Shown piece after piece: positions 10,113-20,109 of a DNA stretch of 64,000 nt. The stretch's first letter is position 1, and each line of letters begins with the position of its first letter. The position numbers and the translations under genes were made by a program. Source of the stretch: JAZGGS01 sp963764825 (GTDB lineage Bacteria > Bacteroidota > Ignavibacteria > Ignavibacteriales > Ignavibacteriaceae); assembly GCA_963764825.1 (NCBI GenBank), contig CAVXUA010000004.1, forward strand, positions 116,256 through 180,255. Direction: 5' to 3'. The notes under the pieces were generated by a model. It was given only the letters and a program-made list of their open reading frames with translations, searched no databases and was not told the DNA's origin.

Positions 10113-11138
10113 ATGGAACAAACTCAATTTATGACCTTAGCACGGCACATTATTGAAGAAGAGAGAAAACACCCTACCGCGACAGGTGAACTTTCTGCCC
10201 TTCTCCATGACCTTTCACTAGCAGCAAAAGTCATTTCACTTGAAGTTAATAAAGCCGGGCTCGTTGATATACTGGGCTTTACCGGGGGAAATAACATTCA
10301 TGGTGAAAATGTAAAGAAACTTGATATGTTTGCACACGATATGATAGTTCGTGCAATGGATCACGGTGGGCATCTTTGTGTAATGGCTTCCGAAGAAGAG
10401 GAAAATATAATTCACATTCCTACAGAATATAAAATTGGTAAATATGTCCTAATTTTTGATCCGTTGGATGGGTCATCTAATATTGATGCGAATGTTAGCA
10501 TAGGTACAATTTTCTCAATCTATAAAAGATGCACACCCGATGGAAAACCAGGTGCTGAAGCAGATTGCCTGCAACCAGGCACAAAGCAGATTGCTGCCGG
10601 CTATGTAGTTTATGGTTCCAGTACAATGCTTGTTTACACAGCAGGCAACGGTACTTATGGTTTTACGCTCGATCCGGCTTTCGGAGAATTTATACTCTCT
10701 CATCATAGAATAATGACCCCTAAAAAATCTAAAATTTACAGCATTAATGAAGGTAATTATCTTTACTGGCATCCCGGCTTGAAGAAATTTATAAAATACC
10801 TTCAGGAAGAAGATAAAGAGACCAGTCGACCCTATTCTTCAAGATATATAGGTTCTATGGTTGCAGATATCCATAGGAATTTATTATACGGTGGTTTATT
10901 CATGTACCCAGCCGATTCCAGAAATCCGAATGGAAAATTAAGATTGCAATATGAATGTAACCCGATGGCTTTTATTATTGAGCAAGCTGGAGGGAGGGCT
11001 TCAGACGGATTTAAAAGAATGCTTGAAATACAACCGGGAACAATTCACCAAAGAACGCCAATATTTATTGGCAGTGAGGATGATGTAAAGATGGTTGAAA
11101 AATTTTTAGCCGAGGCTGAAGTTAAATCAAGTAAATAA
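10113..11138 (+). CDS. fbp: Fructose-1,6-bisphosphatase, class I
   Basis: The protein (341 residues) hydrolyses fructose 1,6-bisphosphate to fructose 6-phosphate in gluconeogenesis. The metal and phosphate site DPLDGSSNID lies at residues 116-125, the acidic EEEE stretch at 94-97, and the substrate-binding YIGSMVADIHRNLLYGG segment near 246-262. Length and motif order match class I FBPases of the E. coli type. A GGGAGAG ribosome site precedes the ATG. The gene follows the ABC exporter closely, with no visible terminator between them. No frameshift is seen. Confidence 0.96.
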   Translation: MEQTQFMTLARHIIEEERKHPTATGELSALLHDLSLAAKVISLEVNKAGLVDILGFTGGNNIHGENVKKLDMFAHDMIVRAMDHGGHLCVMASEEEENIIHIPTEYKIGKYVLIFDPLDGSSNIDANVSIGTIFSIYKRCTPDGKPGAEADCLQPGTKQIAAGYVVYGSSTMLVYTAGNGTYGFTLDPAFGEFILSHHRIMTPKKSKIYSINEGNYLYWHPGLKKFIKYLQEEDKETSRPYSSRYIGSMVADIHRNLLYGGLFMYPADSRNPNGKLRLQYECNPMAFIIEQAGGRASDGFKRMLEIQPGTIHQRTPIFIGSEDDVKMVEKFLAEAEVKSSK

Positions 11139-11159
11139 TTATTTAGGTATACGCTGAAT

Positions 11160-11426
11160 TTATTCTTTAATTTCCTCCAGTTTAGCTTTTATTTTAGCTG
11201 CAAGATCCTCAAGAGTTATCCCCTCTATTTTAATCTTTGCACTTTTCAGTAATGTTTCCGGTGGATCTCCTTCACCCGTCACATATTTATAAAGCCCAAA
11301 GCCAAGCCGGTTCTTATCATTACTTATAGGAATATAATCGCTAAACATTTCAACAATATTATATACCTGTTTTTCAATTGATGAATCTGGAAACTCGTTT
11401 GTCCCCGGTGGTGGTAAAGTTGTCAT
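11160..11426 (-). CDS. Small conserved-looking hypothetical protein
   Basis: I do not recognise this 88-residue protein. It starts with a Pro-rich MTTLPPPGTNEFPDSS segment, has a hydrophobic-aromatic middle (VYNIVEMFSDYIPIS), and ends in a Lys/Glu-rich amphipathic helix (LEDLAAKIKAKLEEIKE). No signal peptide or membrane segment is present, so it is probably cytoplasmic. An AAAGGA ribosome site lies about nine bases before the ATG, and codon use resembles its neighbours, which supports a real gene. It is convergent with fbp (21-base gap) and divergent from the GT9 gene, so it is transcribed alone. Confidence 0.6.
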   Translation of the reverse strand: MTTLPPPGTNEFPDSSIEKQVYNIVEMFSDYIPISNDKNRLGFGLYKYVTGEGDPPETLLKSAKIKIEGITLEDLAAKIKAKLEEIKE

Positions 11427-11547
11427 TTTTAATATCCTTTAAATTGATACTCAAACTTACTTCCCTAACCAGAAAAGTTCAACTTTAAGTGGCAGTGAAA
11501 CTTAATATTGCCTAAATTTGTCCGATTAAAGATTAAAATCAATCTAT

Positions 11548-12543
11548 ATGAACCTCCAAAAAGTTAAAAAAATATTGATTATTCGTTTAAGTTCACTTGG
11601 TGATATTTTATTAACTACCCCGCTGATTCGTTCTATAAAGAAAAGGTATCCAGATATAAACATCGATTTTATACTTAGAGAAGAGTATGAGGATCTTCTT
11701 ATTCAAAATCCAAATATTAATAAATTATACAAGTATGATGAAAGCAAGTTAGAAAAGCAGATTCTCTTCAATTCAATTATTGCACAAAATTATGAACTTG
11801 TTATTGATCTTCAGAACAATTTTAGAACCAGGGAACTTACACGGATTTTAAAATGTCCTTTGTTCAAATTAAAAAAGCGTCATCTGGATAAATTCTTATT
11901 GGTCTATTTTAAAATAAACAAATTAAAAGATGCTCCTCCAATTTCAGTAAGGTATGCAAATGCATTTGATATGTTTGAATTAGACAATTACGGCTTAGAT
12001 TTTAAAACTGATAATCAGCCAAATGAACAATTGCAAACTGATGAAAAGTTTGTAGGAATGTGTCCTGGTGCAAGGCACTATACTAAAAGATGGCCTAGTG
12101 GTTATTATATAGAACTTGGTAAGTTACTTGAATCTAACAAATATAAAGTAGTACTGTTCGGAGGAAAAGATGATCAGGAATTATGCGATGAAATTGCAAA
12201 AGAATTATCAAATCCATTAAACCTGTGCAACGAAAATGACGTAATGCAAACCGCCGCTAATATGATGATGTGCCAAGTAGTTTATTGTAATGATTCCGGC
12301 TTAATGCACCTTGCGACCGCAGTTAATATACCTGTTATTGCTTTCTATGGTTCAACTGTTAAGGAATTTGGATTCTTCCCTTACAAAAGTAAAAGTCTCG
12401 TGATGGAAAGTAATCGGTTATTATGCAGACCCTGCACTCATATCGGGAGAAAGAGTTGTCCGCAAAAACATTTTAGCTGTATGCTGGAAATTACACCCGA
12501 AGATGCTTTTAACAGTTTAAGCGTAGTACTGGGACAAAAATGA
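11548..12543 (+). CDS. Glycosyltransferase family 9 (ADP-heptose:LPS heptosyltransferase-like)
   Basis: This 331-residue cytoplasmic enzyme opens with ILIIRLSSLGDILLTTPLIRSIKKRYP, the GT9 N-terminal Rossmann signature. The C-terminal sugar-nucleotide half has CPGARHYTKRWP near 172 and the NDSGLMHLA motif near 251. GT9 enzymes add heptose to the inner core of LPS. Its stop overlaps the start of waaA (ATGA), so the two are coupled and probably act in succession on the lipid A-Kdo core. The acceptor and exact donor are inferred only from family. A TAAATTTG -7-like box at 11513-11520 precedes it, but there is no good -33 partner. Confidence 0.88.
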   Translation: MNLQKVKKILIIRLSSLGDILLTTPLIRSIKKRYPDINIDFILREEYEDLLIQNPNINKLYKYDESKLEKQILFNSIIAQNYELVIDLQNNFRTRELTRILKCPLFKLKKRHLDKFLLVYFKINKLKDAPPISVRYANAFDMFELDNYGLDFKTDNQPNEQLQTDEKFVGMCPGARHYTKRWPSGYYIELGKLLESNKYKVVLFGGKDDQELCDEIAKELSNPLNLCNENDVMQTAANMMMCQVVYCNDSGLMHLATAVNIPVIAFYGSTVKEFGFFPYKSKSLVMESNRLLCRPCTHIGRKSCPQKHFSCMLEITPEDAFNSLSVVLGQK

Positions 12544-13817
12544 AAAATATCTGGCAGTTTTTTTATAACTTTCTTTTTCTTCCCATGTTTTATCTTTTGA
12601 TATTATTTGCTGCCTTATTTAACAGCAAAATAAAAAAAGGAGTAAAAGGAAGAAAAAGAATTTTTGAAGAACTCTTACAAAAAAGTAAATCGCTTAATAA
12701 AACGAGAAAAACAATTTGGTTCCACTCATCATCTTATGGGGAATTTGAACAGGCAAAACCAATTATTGAGCAGCTTAGGAAAGAAAGTGATATAAATATT
12801 GTTGTAAGTTTCTTTTCCCCATCTGGCTACGTTAATTCCCGTAATTATCCACACGCAGATTTGATCACATACCTTCCTTTCGATTCGCCAACAAATGCAA
12901 AAAAGTTTATTGAAACTATCCAACCAGGTCTTGCAGTGTTTATGCGTTATGATATTTGGCCAAACCATATATGGGCATTGAAGACAAAGGAGATTCCCTG
13001 TTTTCTTGTGGATGCAACAATGCGCGGCACTTCATTACGCAAATTACCTTTACTGAAATCATTTCATCAAACATTGTTCAGTGATATTAAAAAAATTCTA
13101 GCTGTTTCTGAAGATGATGCAATTGGATTTAGAAATTTTAATTGTACCGATGAACAATTAAATATTGTAGGTGATACCAGGTTTGACCGTGTTCATCAAA
13201 GAAGTCTGGCTGCAAAAGAAAGCAACCTAATCAAGCAGGGAATTCTTAATCAGAAAAAAGTGTTTGTTGCAGGAAGTACATGGGAACAGGATGAAGAAGT
13301 AATACTGCCTGCTTTTATTAAACTTGCAAAGTTCGATGATTCAGCAATTTTAATAATTGCTCCACACGAGCCTAGTTTACTCCGCCTTGAAAAAATCGAG
13401 CATGAATTTGCCGGAAAGCTTTTAACCATAAGATTTTCACATCTAAATAATTATTCAGATGAAAGAGTGATAATTGTAGACTCAATTGGAATACTACTTA
13501 CGTTATACATTTATGCAGATGCTGCTTATGTGGGCGGAAGTTTTAAGCAAAACATTCACAATGTTTTAGAAGCCGCTGTGTATGGTATTCCTGTTTTATT
13601 CGGACCAAAGATTGATAATTCGCAGGAAGCTAAACAGCTTGTAGAAACTGGTGGAGGCATACTTGTAAGAGATAAGAAAGAAGCTTACAGAAGAATGAGG
13701 TCGCTGTTTTCAAATGAAAAACTAACAGCAACAAGGGGAAAGATTGCTTACGATTATGTACAGAAAAACATAGGAGCAACAAACAAAATAATTAACGAGA
13801 TAAAAAAATTATTTTAA
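12540..13817 (+). CDS. waaA: 3-deoxy-D-manno-octulosonic acid (Kdo) transferase
   Basis: This GT30 enzyme (425 residues) transfers Kdo from CMP-Kdo to lipid IVA on the inner face of the inner membrane. An N-terminal membrane anchor spans about 8-27. The catalytic glutamate region SSYGEFEQA falls at about 64-72. The CMP-binding half includes VAGSTWEQDEE and the FGPKIDNSQEA stretch typical of KdtA. Its start overlaps the GT9 stop by four bases (ATGA). It shows that the organism makes Kdo-containing LPS. Whether it adds one or two Kdo residues cannot be read from the sequence. Confidence 0.95.
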   Translation: MKNIWQFFYNFLFLPMFYLLILFAALFNSKIKKGVKGRKRIFEELLQKSKSLNKTRKTIWFHSSSYGEFEQAKPIIEQLRKESDINIVVSFFSPSGYVNSRNYPHADLITYLPFDSPTNAKKFIETIQPGLAVFMRYDIWPNHIWALKTKEIPCFLVDATMRGTSLRKLPLLKSFHQTLFSDIKKILAVSEDDAIGFRNFNCTDEQLNIVGDTRFDRVHQRSLAAKESNLIKQGILNQKKVFVAGSTWEQDEEVILPAFIKLAKFDDSAILIIAPHEPSLLRLEKIEHEFAGKLLTIRFSHLNNYSDERVIIVDSIGILLTLYIYADAAYVGGSFKQNIHNVLEAAVYGIPVLFGPKIDNSQEAKQLVETGGGILVRDKKEAYRRMRSLFSNEKLTATRGKIAYDYVQKNIGATNKIINEIKKLF

Positions 13818-13818
13818 C

Positions 13819-14331
13819 TCAAGGTTTTAAGTATCTTTCCTCAAGCACATTTATGTGATGTTTTTCATGTCCGGCAATAATATAGAGCAATGCAAGCACA
13901 GTTACGGAAGATTCATCTGCAAGCCCTTTTTTACGAAGCATATCTTCAGAAAAATTTTTAAACTGGAGAAGATTCGATTCACGAAGCAACTTAAATTCAA
14001 AACTCAATTCTAATAATTCCCTGCTGTTAAAATTTCCTTCTCGCACATAATCTTCATGATCATATCCGGGCAAAGATTTTTTTTCACCACGAGCTAAACT
14101 TAGAGCACGGTATGCAAGAATTCTCTCCGAATCTAAAATGTGTCCAATTACTTCTTTAATGGTCCACTTGGTGTCATCATAACGGTAGTTTCCTTTATAG
14201 TCGGATATTGATTTAATCAGCTCACGGGTTATTTTATTCTGCTCATAAAGTATTTTTATAATATCATCGCCTTCTATCAGCTTAATGTATCGTTCAAAAT
14301 AGGGATCGTAATCTCCCGGCTTCGGTCTCAT
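13819..14331 (-). CDS. DinB/YfiT-family putative metal-dependent protein
   Basis: This 170-residue protein has the four-helix DinB fold signature: TIKEVIGHILDSERILAYR near 57-75 and a C-terminal AGHEKHHINVLEERYL. The histidines in the IGH and HEKHH motifs are the usual metal triad. Family members include thiol transferases and damage-inducible proteins of unknown activity, so the reaction cannot be specified. It lies tail-to-tail with waaA (one base between stop codons) and just upstream of the isoaspartyl peptidase on the same strand, 15 bases apart, so the two may be cotranscribed. Confidence 0.82.
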   Translation of the reverse strand: MRPKPGDYDPYFERYIKLIEGDDIIKILYEQNKITRELIKSISDYKGNYRYDDTKWTIKEVIGHILDSERILAYRALSLARGEKKSLPGYDHEDYVREGNFNSRELLELSFEFKLLRESNLLQFKNFSEDMLRKKGLADESSVTVLALLYIIAGHEKHHINVLEERYLKP

Positions 14332-14346
14332 AATTGCTCCAATGTA

Positions 14347-15318
14347 TTATTTCCAGATTTTCACTTCAAAAATACCTTCAGAATTTGCAACACCTCTTAA
14401 CATACTTGATGTATTAAAAACTAACTCATAATTACCTTTCTTATCAACTGAAATAATTCCTCCTGATCCCTCCGATATAATATTAAACACAACCTCATCT
14501 GCAGCTTGCTTTAGTGAGTAACCTTTGAATTCCATTAAAGCTGAAACCCTGTAAGCGATAGTATGTTTTATAAAAAGTTCTCCCGTTCCCGTTCCCGAAA
14601 CACCGCAAGTATTGTTATCAGCATACGTACCGGCGCCAATTAGAGGTGAATCGCCAACCCTGCCAGGCATCTTTCCGGTTAATCCCCCTGTTGATGTTGC
14701 CGTTGCAATGTTACCATATTTATCCAGGGCAACACAACCTACCGTGCCTTTGATTTCTTCTTCCATCTTCCTTTTCCAACTGCGGTACCTGGCATCAACT
14801 CTAAAATAACTTGGATCAACTATATCAACGCCCATTTGTTTTCCAAAATCATCTGCTCCATTTCCGGAAAGCAGAACATGATTTGTTTTTTCCATAACCA
14901 GCCTTGCAAGTGAAATAGGATTTTTAATAGTTGTAACACCAGTTACTGCTCCAGAAGATAAATCTTTACCGTTCATAATTGATGCATCCATTTCGTTAAT
15001 CCCTGCTGCTGTAAAAACAGCCCCCCTGCCAGCGTTAAAAAGTGAATCATCTTCTAAAAATCTAACAACTTTTTCAACAGCATCTAAACTTGTTCCGCCG
15101 GATTCTAAGATTCGTTTACCAATTTCGAGAGCACCTTGCAAAGAATTAAGATAAGCATTTTTAACATCGCTGGATATATCGGGAGACATATACCCTGCAC
15201 CGCCATGGATTACAATTGTATATTTTTCATTTTCAGTTTGAGCAAATGATTGAAATGAATTGAAAGAAATGAAAAAACAGCCAAATATAAAAATTGAAAG
15301 TGAGGATAAGATTTTCAT
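14347..15318 (-). CDS. Isoaspartyl peptidase/L-asparaginase (Ntn-hydrolase), secreted
   Basis: This is a 323-residue type 2 asparaginase that removes isoaspartyl residues or hydrolyses asparagine. The mature protein begins YTIVIHGGAGYMSPD. The precursor self-cleaves before the nucleophile threonine in GTVGCVALD (Thr192), generating two chains. GRVGDSPLIGAGTYAD and the GTGTGE region are conserved substrate-site motifs. I chose the internal ATG at 15318 because it gives a clean signal peptide (MKILSSLSIFIFGCFFISF, cleavage near FAQ) and an AGGAA ribosome site. The longer reading to 15411 adds a non-homologous basic stretch. A periplasmic location is expected. It is divergent from the DUF2459 gene. 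Confidence 0.92.
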   Translation of the reverse strand: MKILSSLSIFIFGCFFISFNSFQSFAQTENEKYTIVIHGGAGYMSPDISSDVKNAYLNSLQGALEIGKRILESGGTSLDAVEKVVRFLEDDSLFNAGRGAVFTAAGINEMDASIMNGKDLSSGAVTGVTTIKNPISLARLVMEKTNHVLLSGNGADDFGKQMGVDIVDPSYFRVDARYRSWKRKMEEEIKGTVGCVALDKYGNIATATSTGGLTGKMPGRVGDSPLIGAGTYADNNTCGVSGTGTGELFIKHTIAYRVSALMEFKGYSLKQAADEVVFNIISEGSGGIISVDKKGNYELVFNTSSMLRGVANSEGIFEVKIWK

Positions 15319-15366
15319 TTTATTTCCTCGTATTTTTAAAGAAAAGTAAACTCTATTAATTTTGTG

Positions 15367-16019
15367 ATGAACAACTTTATAATCTTCCCGGTAATTTTCT
15401 TTTTCCTGCATACATCTCCGCCTTTACAGGTAAGTGATAACCAGGTTCAAAAAGATAACTCATCTCATCAAATATACTTAATTAAGCAATATTGGCATAC
15501 TGCGGTTGTGATCAATAAGGAAGATATAGATTCTACTATTTTTCCTGAAGTAAATCTTTTTGATGATGCAGGCTTAATTGATATCGGCTGGGGTGATGAA
15601 GAGTTTTACCAGCATCCTGGTTTTGATTCGGGTCTTGCGTACAAGCTTTATTTTATGCAACGTCCAGCACACTTCGTGTAGAAGGAATAGGAATACCAAA
15701 GCAGAATTATTTTGATCTTTCCGAAATTGTTGTTGAGTTTACTATTTCTAAAAATCAACTTGATACTTTGTGTTTATATATAAGCAACACCGTTTGGCGA
15801 GATAGGGAAAAGAAATATGAAATACTAAGTACAAAAGGTTTGGGTAGAATAATCTTTTTCAAAGCTAACGGCGAATACCATCTCTTTAATACTTGTAACA
15901 CCTGGCTTGCCCGTGGATTGAGGCAAGCAGGAATTGAAATTACAGATGATATTATTCTTACAGAACAACTTTTTAACGAAGCTGCAAAAGTTGGGAGAGT
16001 AATTAAGGCGGTAGAATGA
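15367..16019 (+). CDS. DUF2459 (TIGR02117-like) exported protein, one frameshift
   Basis: After correction this is a 217-residue protein with an N-terminal hydrophobic signal or anchor. The family motifs are YWHTAVVINKED, DIGWGDEEFYQHPGF and YHLFNTCNTWLARGLRQAGI; the last has a Cys in a conserved position, and the fold may be hydrolase-like. The function is not known. The frame breaks after LYFM near 15658, and adding one base (CAA to CCAA) gives LYFMPTSSTLRVEGIGIPK, matching the family. I start at the ATG at 15367; a GTG at 15364 is also in frame. It faces away from the isoaspartyl peptidase across about 48 bases. Confidence 0.78.
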
Positions 16020-16055
16020 AGCCTATTTGTTCAATCTATACAAAAGGCAAGTAAG

Positions 16056-16778
16056 ATGATTTGGATTACAGGTGATATACACGCTGATATTGATATTTCA
16101 AAAATAAATAGTAGGACTTGGTCTGAAGGAAAAAATCTAACCAAATCAGATTATCTGATTATTTTAGGTGATTTTGGATTTCTATGGAAAGATGAGCCAG
16201 ACAATACCGAAAAATGGTGGTTAAAATGGTTAAAGGAGCGCAGTTGGACGACGCTTTTCATTGATGGAAATCATGAAAATCATAACCGCCTCGAGAAACT
16301 TGAGTTAGTACCAATGTTTAAGAGTTATGTAGGAAAAGTTAATGATTCGGTATTTCACTTAAAACGAAGCCATTACTATTTGATTAATGGTGTAACTTTT
16401 TTTTGTATGGGAGGAGCCAAGAGCATTGATAAAGAACATCGCACTGAACAAGTAAGTTGGTGGCCACAAGAAACTATTTCACAAATGGAAATGAAACTTG
16501 CACTGAAGACGCTCAAGAGTCATGATTTTCAGGTAGACTTTTTATTGTTTCATTCAGCACCATTAAGTGTTTTACTAAAATCAAGTATGCCAAATAGTGA
16601 TCCAAAATATTTAGATCCCACTTGCAAGAAGCTTGATAAAATCTATAACCAAACAAGTTTTAAGAAAGGATTCTCAGGTCATTTCCACATTGACAAAGAT
16701 TTAGATGATTGGTGCTTTCTTTTCAACAGAGTTCAAGAAATCTCTACAGCTAATGCTGATTTAAAAGTTGGCTCCTGA
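16056..16778 (+). CDS. Calcineurin-like metallophosphoesterase
   Basis: This 240-residue cytoplasmic phosphoesterase has the five metal-site motifs in order: GDIHAD (6-11), GDFGFLW (about 47-53), GNHEN (about 75-79), FHSAP (about 168) and GHFHID (about 208). No signal peptide is present. Substrates in this family range from nucleic acids to nucleotides and phosphoproteins, so none can be assigned. It lies 36 bases after the DUF2459 gene on the same strand and is convergent with the S46 peptidase gene. Confidence 0.88.
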   Translation: MIWITGDIHADIDISKINSRTWSEGKNLTKSDYLIILGDFGFLWKDEPDNTEKWWLKWLKERSWTTLFIDGNHENHNRLEKLELVPMFKSYVGKVNDSVFHLKRSHYYLINGVTFFCMGGAKSIDKEHRTEQVSWWPQETISQMEMKLALKTLKSHDFQVDFLLFHSAPLSVLLKSSMPNSDPKYLDPTCKKLDKIYNQTSFKKGFSGHFHIDKDLDDWCFLFNRVQEISTANADLKVGS

Positions 16779-16817
16779 AATTCTAACTGAACAATAACAA
16801 AGGTATTGTGAAATATT

Positions 16818-18960
16818 CTAATCCCCTAAATTCCCATTCAATATCTCATCGCTTAATCTTGCTGCTTTATACAGATCACGAATTGCTTCAATCATTCCTT
16901 CCGCACTAACACTTACAGTTCTGTTAGCGTCGGTAGTGTAGATATACCTGTTTGGTAAGCTCTCAATATTTCCATCGAATGCCAGACCAACAACTTCCGC
17001 ATCAATATTTATAACCGGGCTGCCGGAATTTCCGCCAATTATATCGTTTGTGCTAATAAAATCTAATGTGGTGGAAAGATCAAATTTTTCCGGTAGATTT
17101 TCCCAATATTCAGGAAGGTTAAACGGGAACAATTTATCAAAAGAATAATACCTATCCAGTGCACCGTAGAATGTTGTTTTATAAGGTGCTCGCGTTCCGT
17201 TATAATCATAACCTTTTACAATTCCATCCGCAATTCTCAAGCTAAAAGTTGCATCCGGAGGAATTGCATCACCATAAACAGCATACAGCGCTTCACCAAG
17301 CAATTGGTTATTCACAGCATCTCTATCACGTAAAGCTGAACTTTTCTTTTGCATCTTTTCCAACTCATCTTTAGTGTGCATTACAAAATAGATAAAAGGA
17401 TCATCCGAATTTAAAATCGCATCGGCTCCTTTATTCGCAAAATTAATTATTTTTTCTTTAGATGATAACTTTGTTTTAGATAATAAATAATCAACTGCAT
17501 CCTGCCCTTTTCTACCACTTAACATCTTCTGCAAAAGCTCATCATCCTGTTTAAGATTATCTGTTAAAATATTTACTTGAACCAGTAGGAGATTTATTTT
17601 CCAGGTCACTATCAAAATCATCTGGAAAGATATTATTAATTGTTTCTTCCAAACTTTCTTCCATATAAATTTCACTGCGCTCATCTTCCGGTAAGTTTAA
17701 CTGCTCAGCAAGTTCTATAAGGTCTTCGGCAATGAATAAATACTTAGGAGAATAATATGAGCTTATACTATATGCAAAACTTTTATTGCCATACTTTGCT
17801 GCTTCAACTCTTCCATTTTCAATTTCTTTCCATGCATTGCCATACTTTTCATTCAGTTCAGCATTTGATAATACATTATTTTTAAAATTGTTTTCAAAAT
17901 CCTTCTTTCTTGCCATCAAAACCGGGTCTAGTAGAGCCTTGTATGTACCTTCGTAAACTTTCAAACTATTTCCAATTGAATAAAGCCGTGCAACAAGTTT
18001 AGTATCCTTAGCTCCATCTTCCATTACCATTTCATAATAAATTTTGTAAAGATCTTTTAACATTTTTGTTAACATAGGGTAACGTATATCGCGTGCATAT
18101 TCAATCTGCGCTATTGTGTGAATTCGGTCTGTGCTTCCTGGATTGCCTACGACAAAAACCGGCTGGTCTTCTGAAACTCCATTGCTGCTCCAATTAAAAT
18201 AGTAATCGGTTTTTATTGGGTTTCCATCATCATCGTATGCACGTAGGAAAGCACAATCTAAACCGTAACGCGGGTAAGTGAAGTTATCATAATCGCCGCC
18301 GAGTTTTGCAACCCAAAGTTCCGGAACAAAAACCAATCGTACATCATTGTATCTTTTATAACCATATAAAGAAAATTTCCCTCCTTCGTAAAGTGATTTT
18401 ACCTGGAAATTGAGATCAGGATTTTCTTCATTTGCTTCAGTTTTCAACTTTTCAATTTTTTCATCGCGCAATTCTGCTTTTGCTGAATCAGAATCACCTT
18501 CAGCCATCGTACTTAACACATCATTGGTCACATCTCTAATTATTATTAACTGATCCACAAACAAACCCTCCATCACTCTTTCTTCTTCAAGTGATTCTGC
18601 AAAAAATCCATTGTCTAGCAAATCCTCTCCTTCTTCGTTCAACCCGCTTAATCTCCCGCGCACACAATGATGATTTGTCATAATCAATCCATTGGCAGAA
18701 ATAAAAGACCCAGAGCAGCCGTTCCCAAGGCGGAGTGCTGATTTGCGAACTTTCTCAAGCCATTCATCATTTGGCGTAAAATTATATTCCTTTTCAAAAT
18801 AATCAAGAGGAGGATTTTCGAACGTCCACATTTTGCCCATATCAAATTTTTGTGCTTTAACTGTATCGAGGTTTAATCCGAAAACCTGCTGTGAAAAGGA
18901 AACAGGTACAAAAAGAAAACCCTGGAATAAAATTGCGAGTAAGATTATTTTAAATTTCAT
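16818..18960 (-). CDS. S46 family dipeptidyl-peptidase, DPP7-like (one frameshift)
   Basis: This exported serine exopeptidase releases dipeptides from peptide N-termini in the periplasm. The corrected length is 713 residues, typical of DPP7/DPP11. The signal peptide is MKFKIILLAILFQGFLFV with cleavage near SFSQ. The catalytic His is in TNHHC (97-98) and the Ser is in GGNSGSP (near 640). The sequence after it, GLAFDGN, has Gly where DPP11 enzymes carry Arg, so a DPP7-like preference for hydrophobic penultimate residues is more likely. The frame breaks at plus-strand position 17592; removing one base restores DLENKLLLVQVNILTDNL. The start at 18960 is preferred to 19014 because of the signal peptide and a GGAAG ribosome site. 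Confidence 0.93.
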
Positions 18961-19047
18961 TTTTATTCTTCCAATTTTTTTTGATTTGAATTTTTGAATG
19001 AATAAACTTAGCAAGTAAAAGAAATTATTCCAAAGAGTAAGTGAAGA

Positions 19048-20064
19048 ATGGTAAGAAAAGCATATAGAATTAATAAAGCCGGTTCCCTCAGCAATCTAAA
19101 ATTAATTGAAGAAAAGATTCCGGATCCATCAGATGATGAAGTTACAGTTGAAGTCAAAGCTATCGGATTTAATTTTGCTGATTTGTTTGCTTTGCATGGA
19201 TTGTACAGTGCAACGCCTAAGGGAAGTTTTATACCAGGATTGGAATTTTCCGGTAAGATTTATAAGAAAGGAAAAAACGTAACAGATTTTTTAATTGGCG
19301 ATGATGTAATGGGTGTGATAAAATTTGGGGCTTACTCAACCCATCTTAATATAGATTGCGGGTATGTTCAAAAGCTGCCCGAAGGTTGGTCTTTTGAAGA
19401 TGGTGCAGCGTTTATTGTTCAATCATTAACTGCATATTACGCTTTGTTGGAACTTGGAAAGATTAAAGAAAAAGATACCGTGCTTGTTAACAGCGCTGCA
19501 GGAGGTGTTGGCATTCACGCAAACCGAATTGCAAAAAAGTTTAATGCTTATACAATTGGAACAGTTAGCAGTAACGCAAAGGTTGAATTTCTGAAAGAGG
19601 AAGGTTACGATAAAGTTATTGTAAGAGGTAATGATTTTAAAGAACAGTTAAAGACTGCTTTAACCGGAAGAGAGTTAAACATAGTTTTAGAATCTGTTGG
19701 TGGAAAAATATTTACTGAGAGCTTTAAACAACTTTCACCATCAGGAAGGATAATTGTTTACGGCAGTGCGCAGTTTATGTTTCACTCATCAAAACCAAAT
19801 TATTTTAAGCTGCTTTATCAATTCTTAACCAGACCCAAGGTTGATCCTCTTTCGCTTACAGATACCAATCGTTCAGTTATGGGATTTAACTTAATATATT
19901 TATGGAAAAAACCTAATGAGATGAAAAGACGGATCAAAATAATCCTTGATATGAACTTCCAAAAACCACACGTAGGAAATATTTTCACATTTGAAAAATT
20001 ACCCGATGCGCTGAGACTTTTTCAATCGGGTAAAACAATTGGGAAGGTTGTTGTAAAGAATTAA
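19048..20064 (+). CDS. MDR-family NADPH:quinone oxidoreductase (VAT-1-like)
   Basis: This 338-residue zinc-independent medium-chain dehydrogenase/reductase has a GroES-like N-terminal domain (about 1-125), with GFNFADLFALHGLYS and PGLEFSGKI. The Rossmann domain carries NSAAGGVGIHANRIAK near 148-163 for NAD(P)H. The zinc-binding cysteines of true alcohol dehydrogenases are absent. It is most like quinone oxidoreductase and VAT-1-type proteins. The substrate is unknown. It is divergent from the S46 peptidase and ends at a strong hairpin shared with the convergent mscS gene. Confidence 0.88.
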   Translation: MVRKAYRINKAGSLSNLKLIEEKIPDPSDDEVTVEVKAIGFNFADLFALHGLYSATPKGSFIPGLEFSGKIYKKGKNVTDFLIGDDVMGVIKFGAYSTHLNIDCGYVQKLPEGWSFEDGAAFIVQSLTAYYALLELGKIKEKDTVLVNSAAGGVGIHANRIAKKFNAYTIGTVSSNAKVEFLKEEGYDKVIVRGNDFKEQLKTALTGRELNIVLESVGGKIFTESFKQLSPSGRIIVYGSAQFMFHSSKPNYFKLLYQFLTRPKVDPLSLTDTNRSVMGFNLIYLWKKPNEMKRRIKIILDMNFQKPHVGNIFTFEKLPDALRLFQSGKTIGKVVVKN

Positions 20065-20066
20065 AT

Positions 20067-20100
20067 AATTTCCCTCTCCATTTTGGAGAGGGAAATTTTA
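20067..20100. terminator. Bidirectional intrinsic terminator
   Basis: A perfect 13-bp stem (20067-20079 with 20085-20097) has a five-base loop and is flanked by A and T runs on both sides. It lies between the convergent oxidoreductase and mscS genes, so it can end both. The CCCTCTCC/GGAGAGGG core resembles a dispersed palindromic repeat found in many environmental genomes, which may be its origin. Confidence 0.85.
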
Positions 20101-20109
20101 GTAACCGTC

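Noticed and set aside
16818..17684. Independent small protease gene
   Set aside because: Its N-terminal reading is not homologous; removing one base near 17592 joins it to the upstream S46 peptidase.
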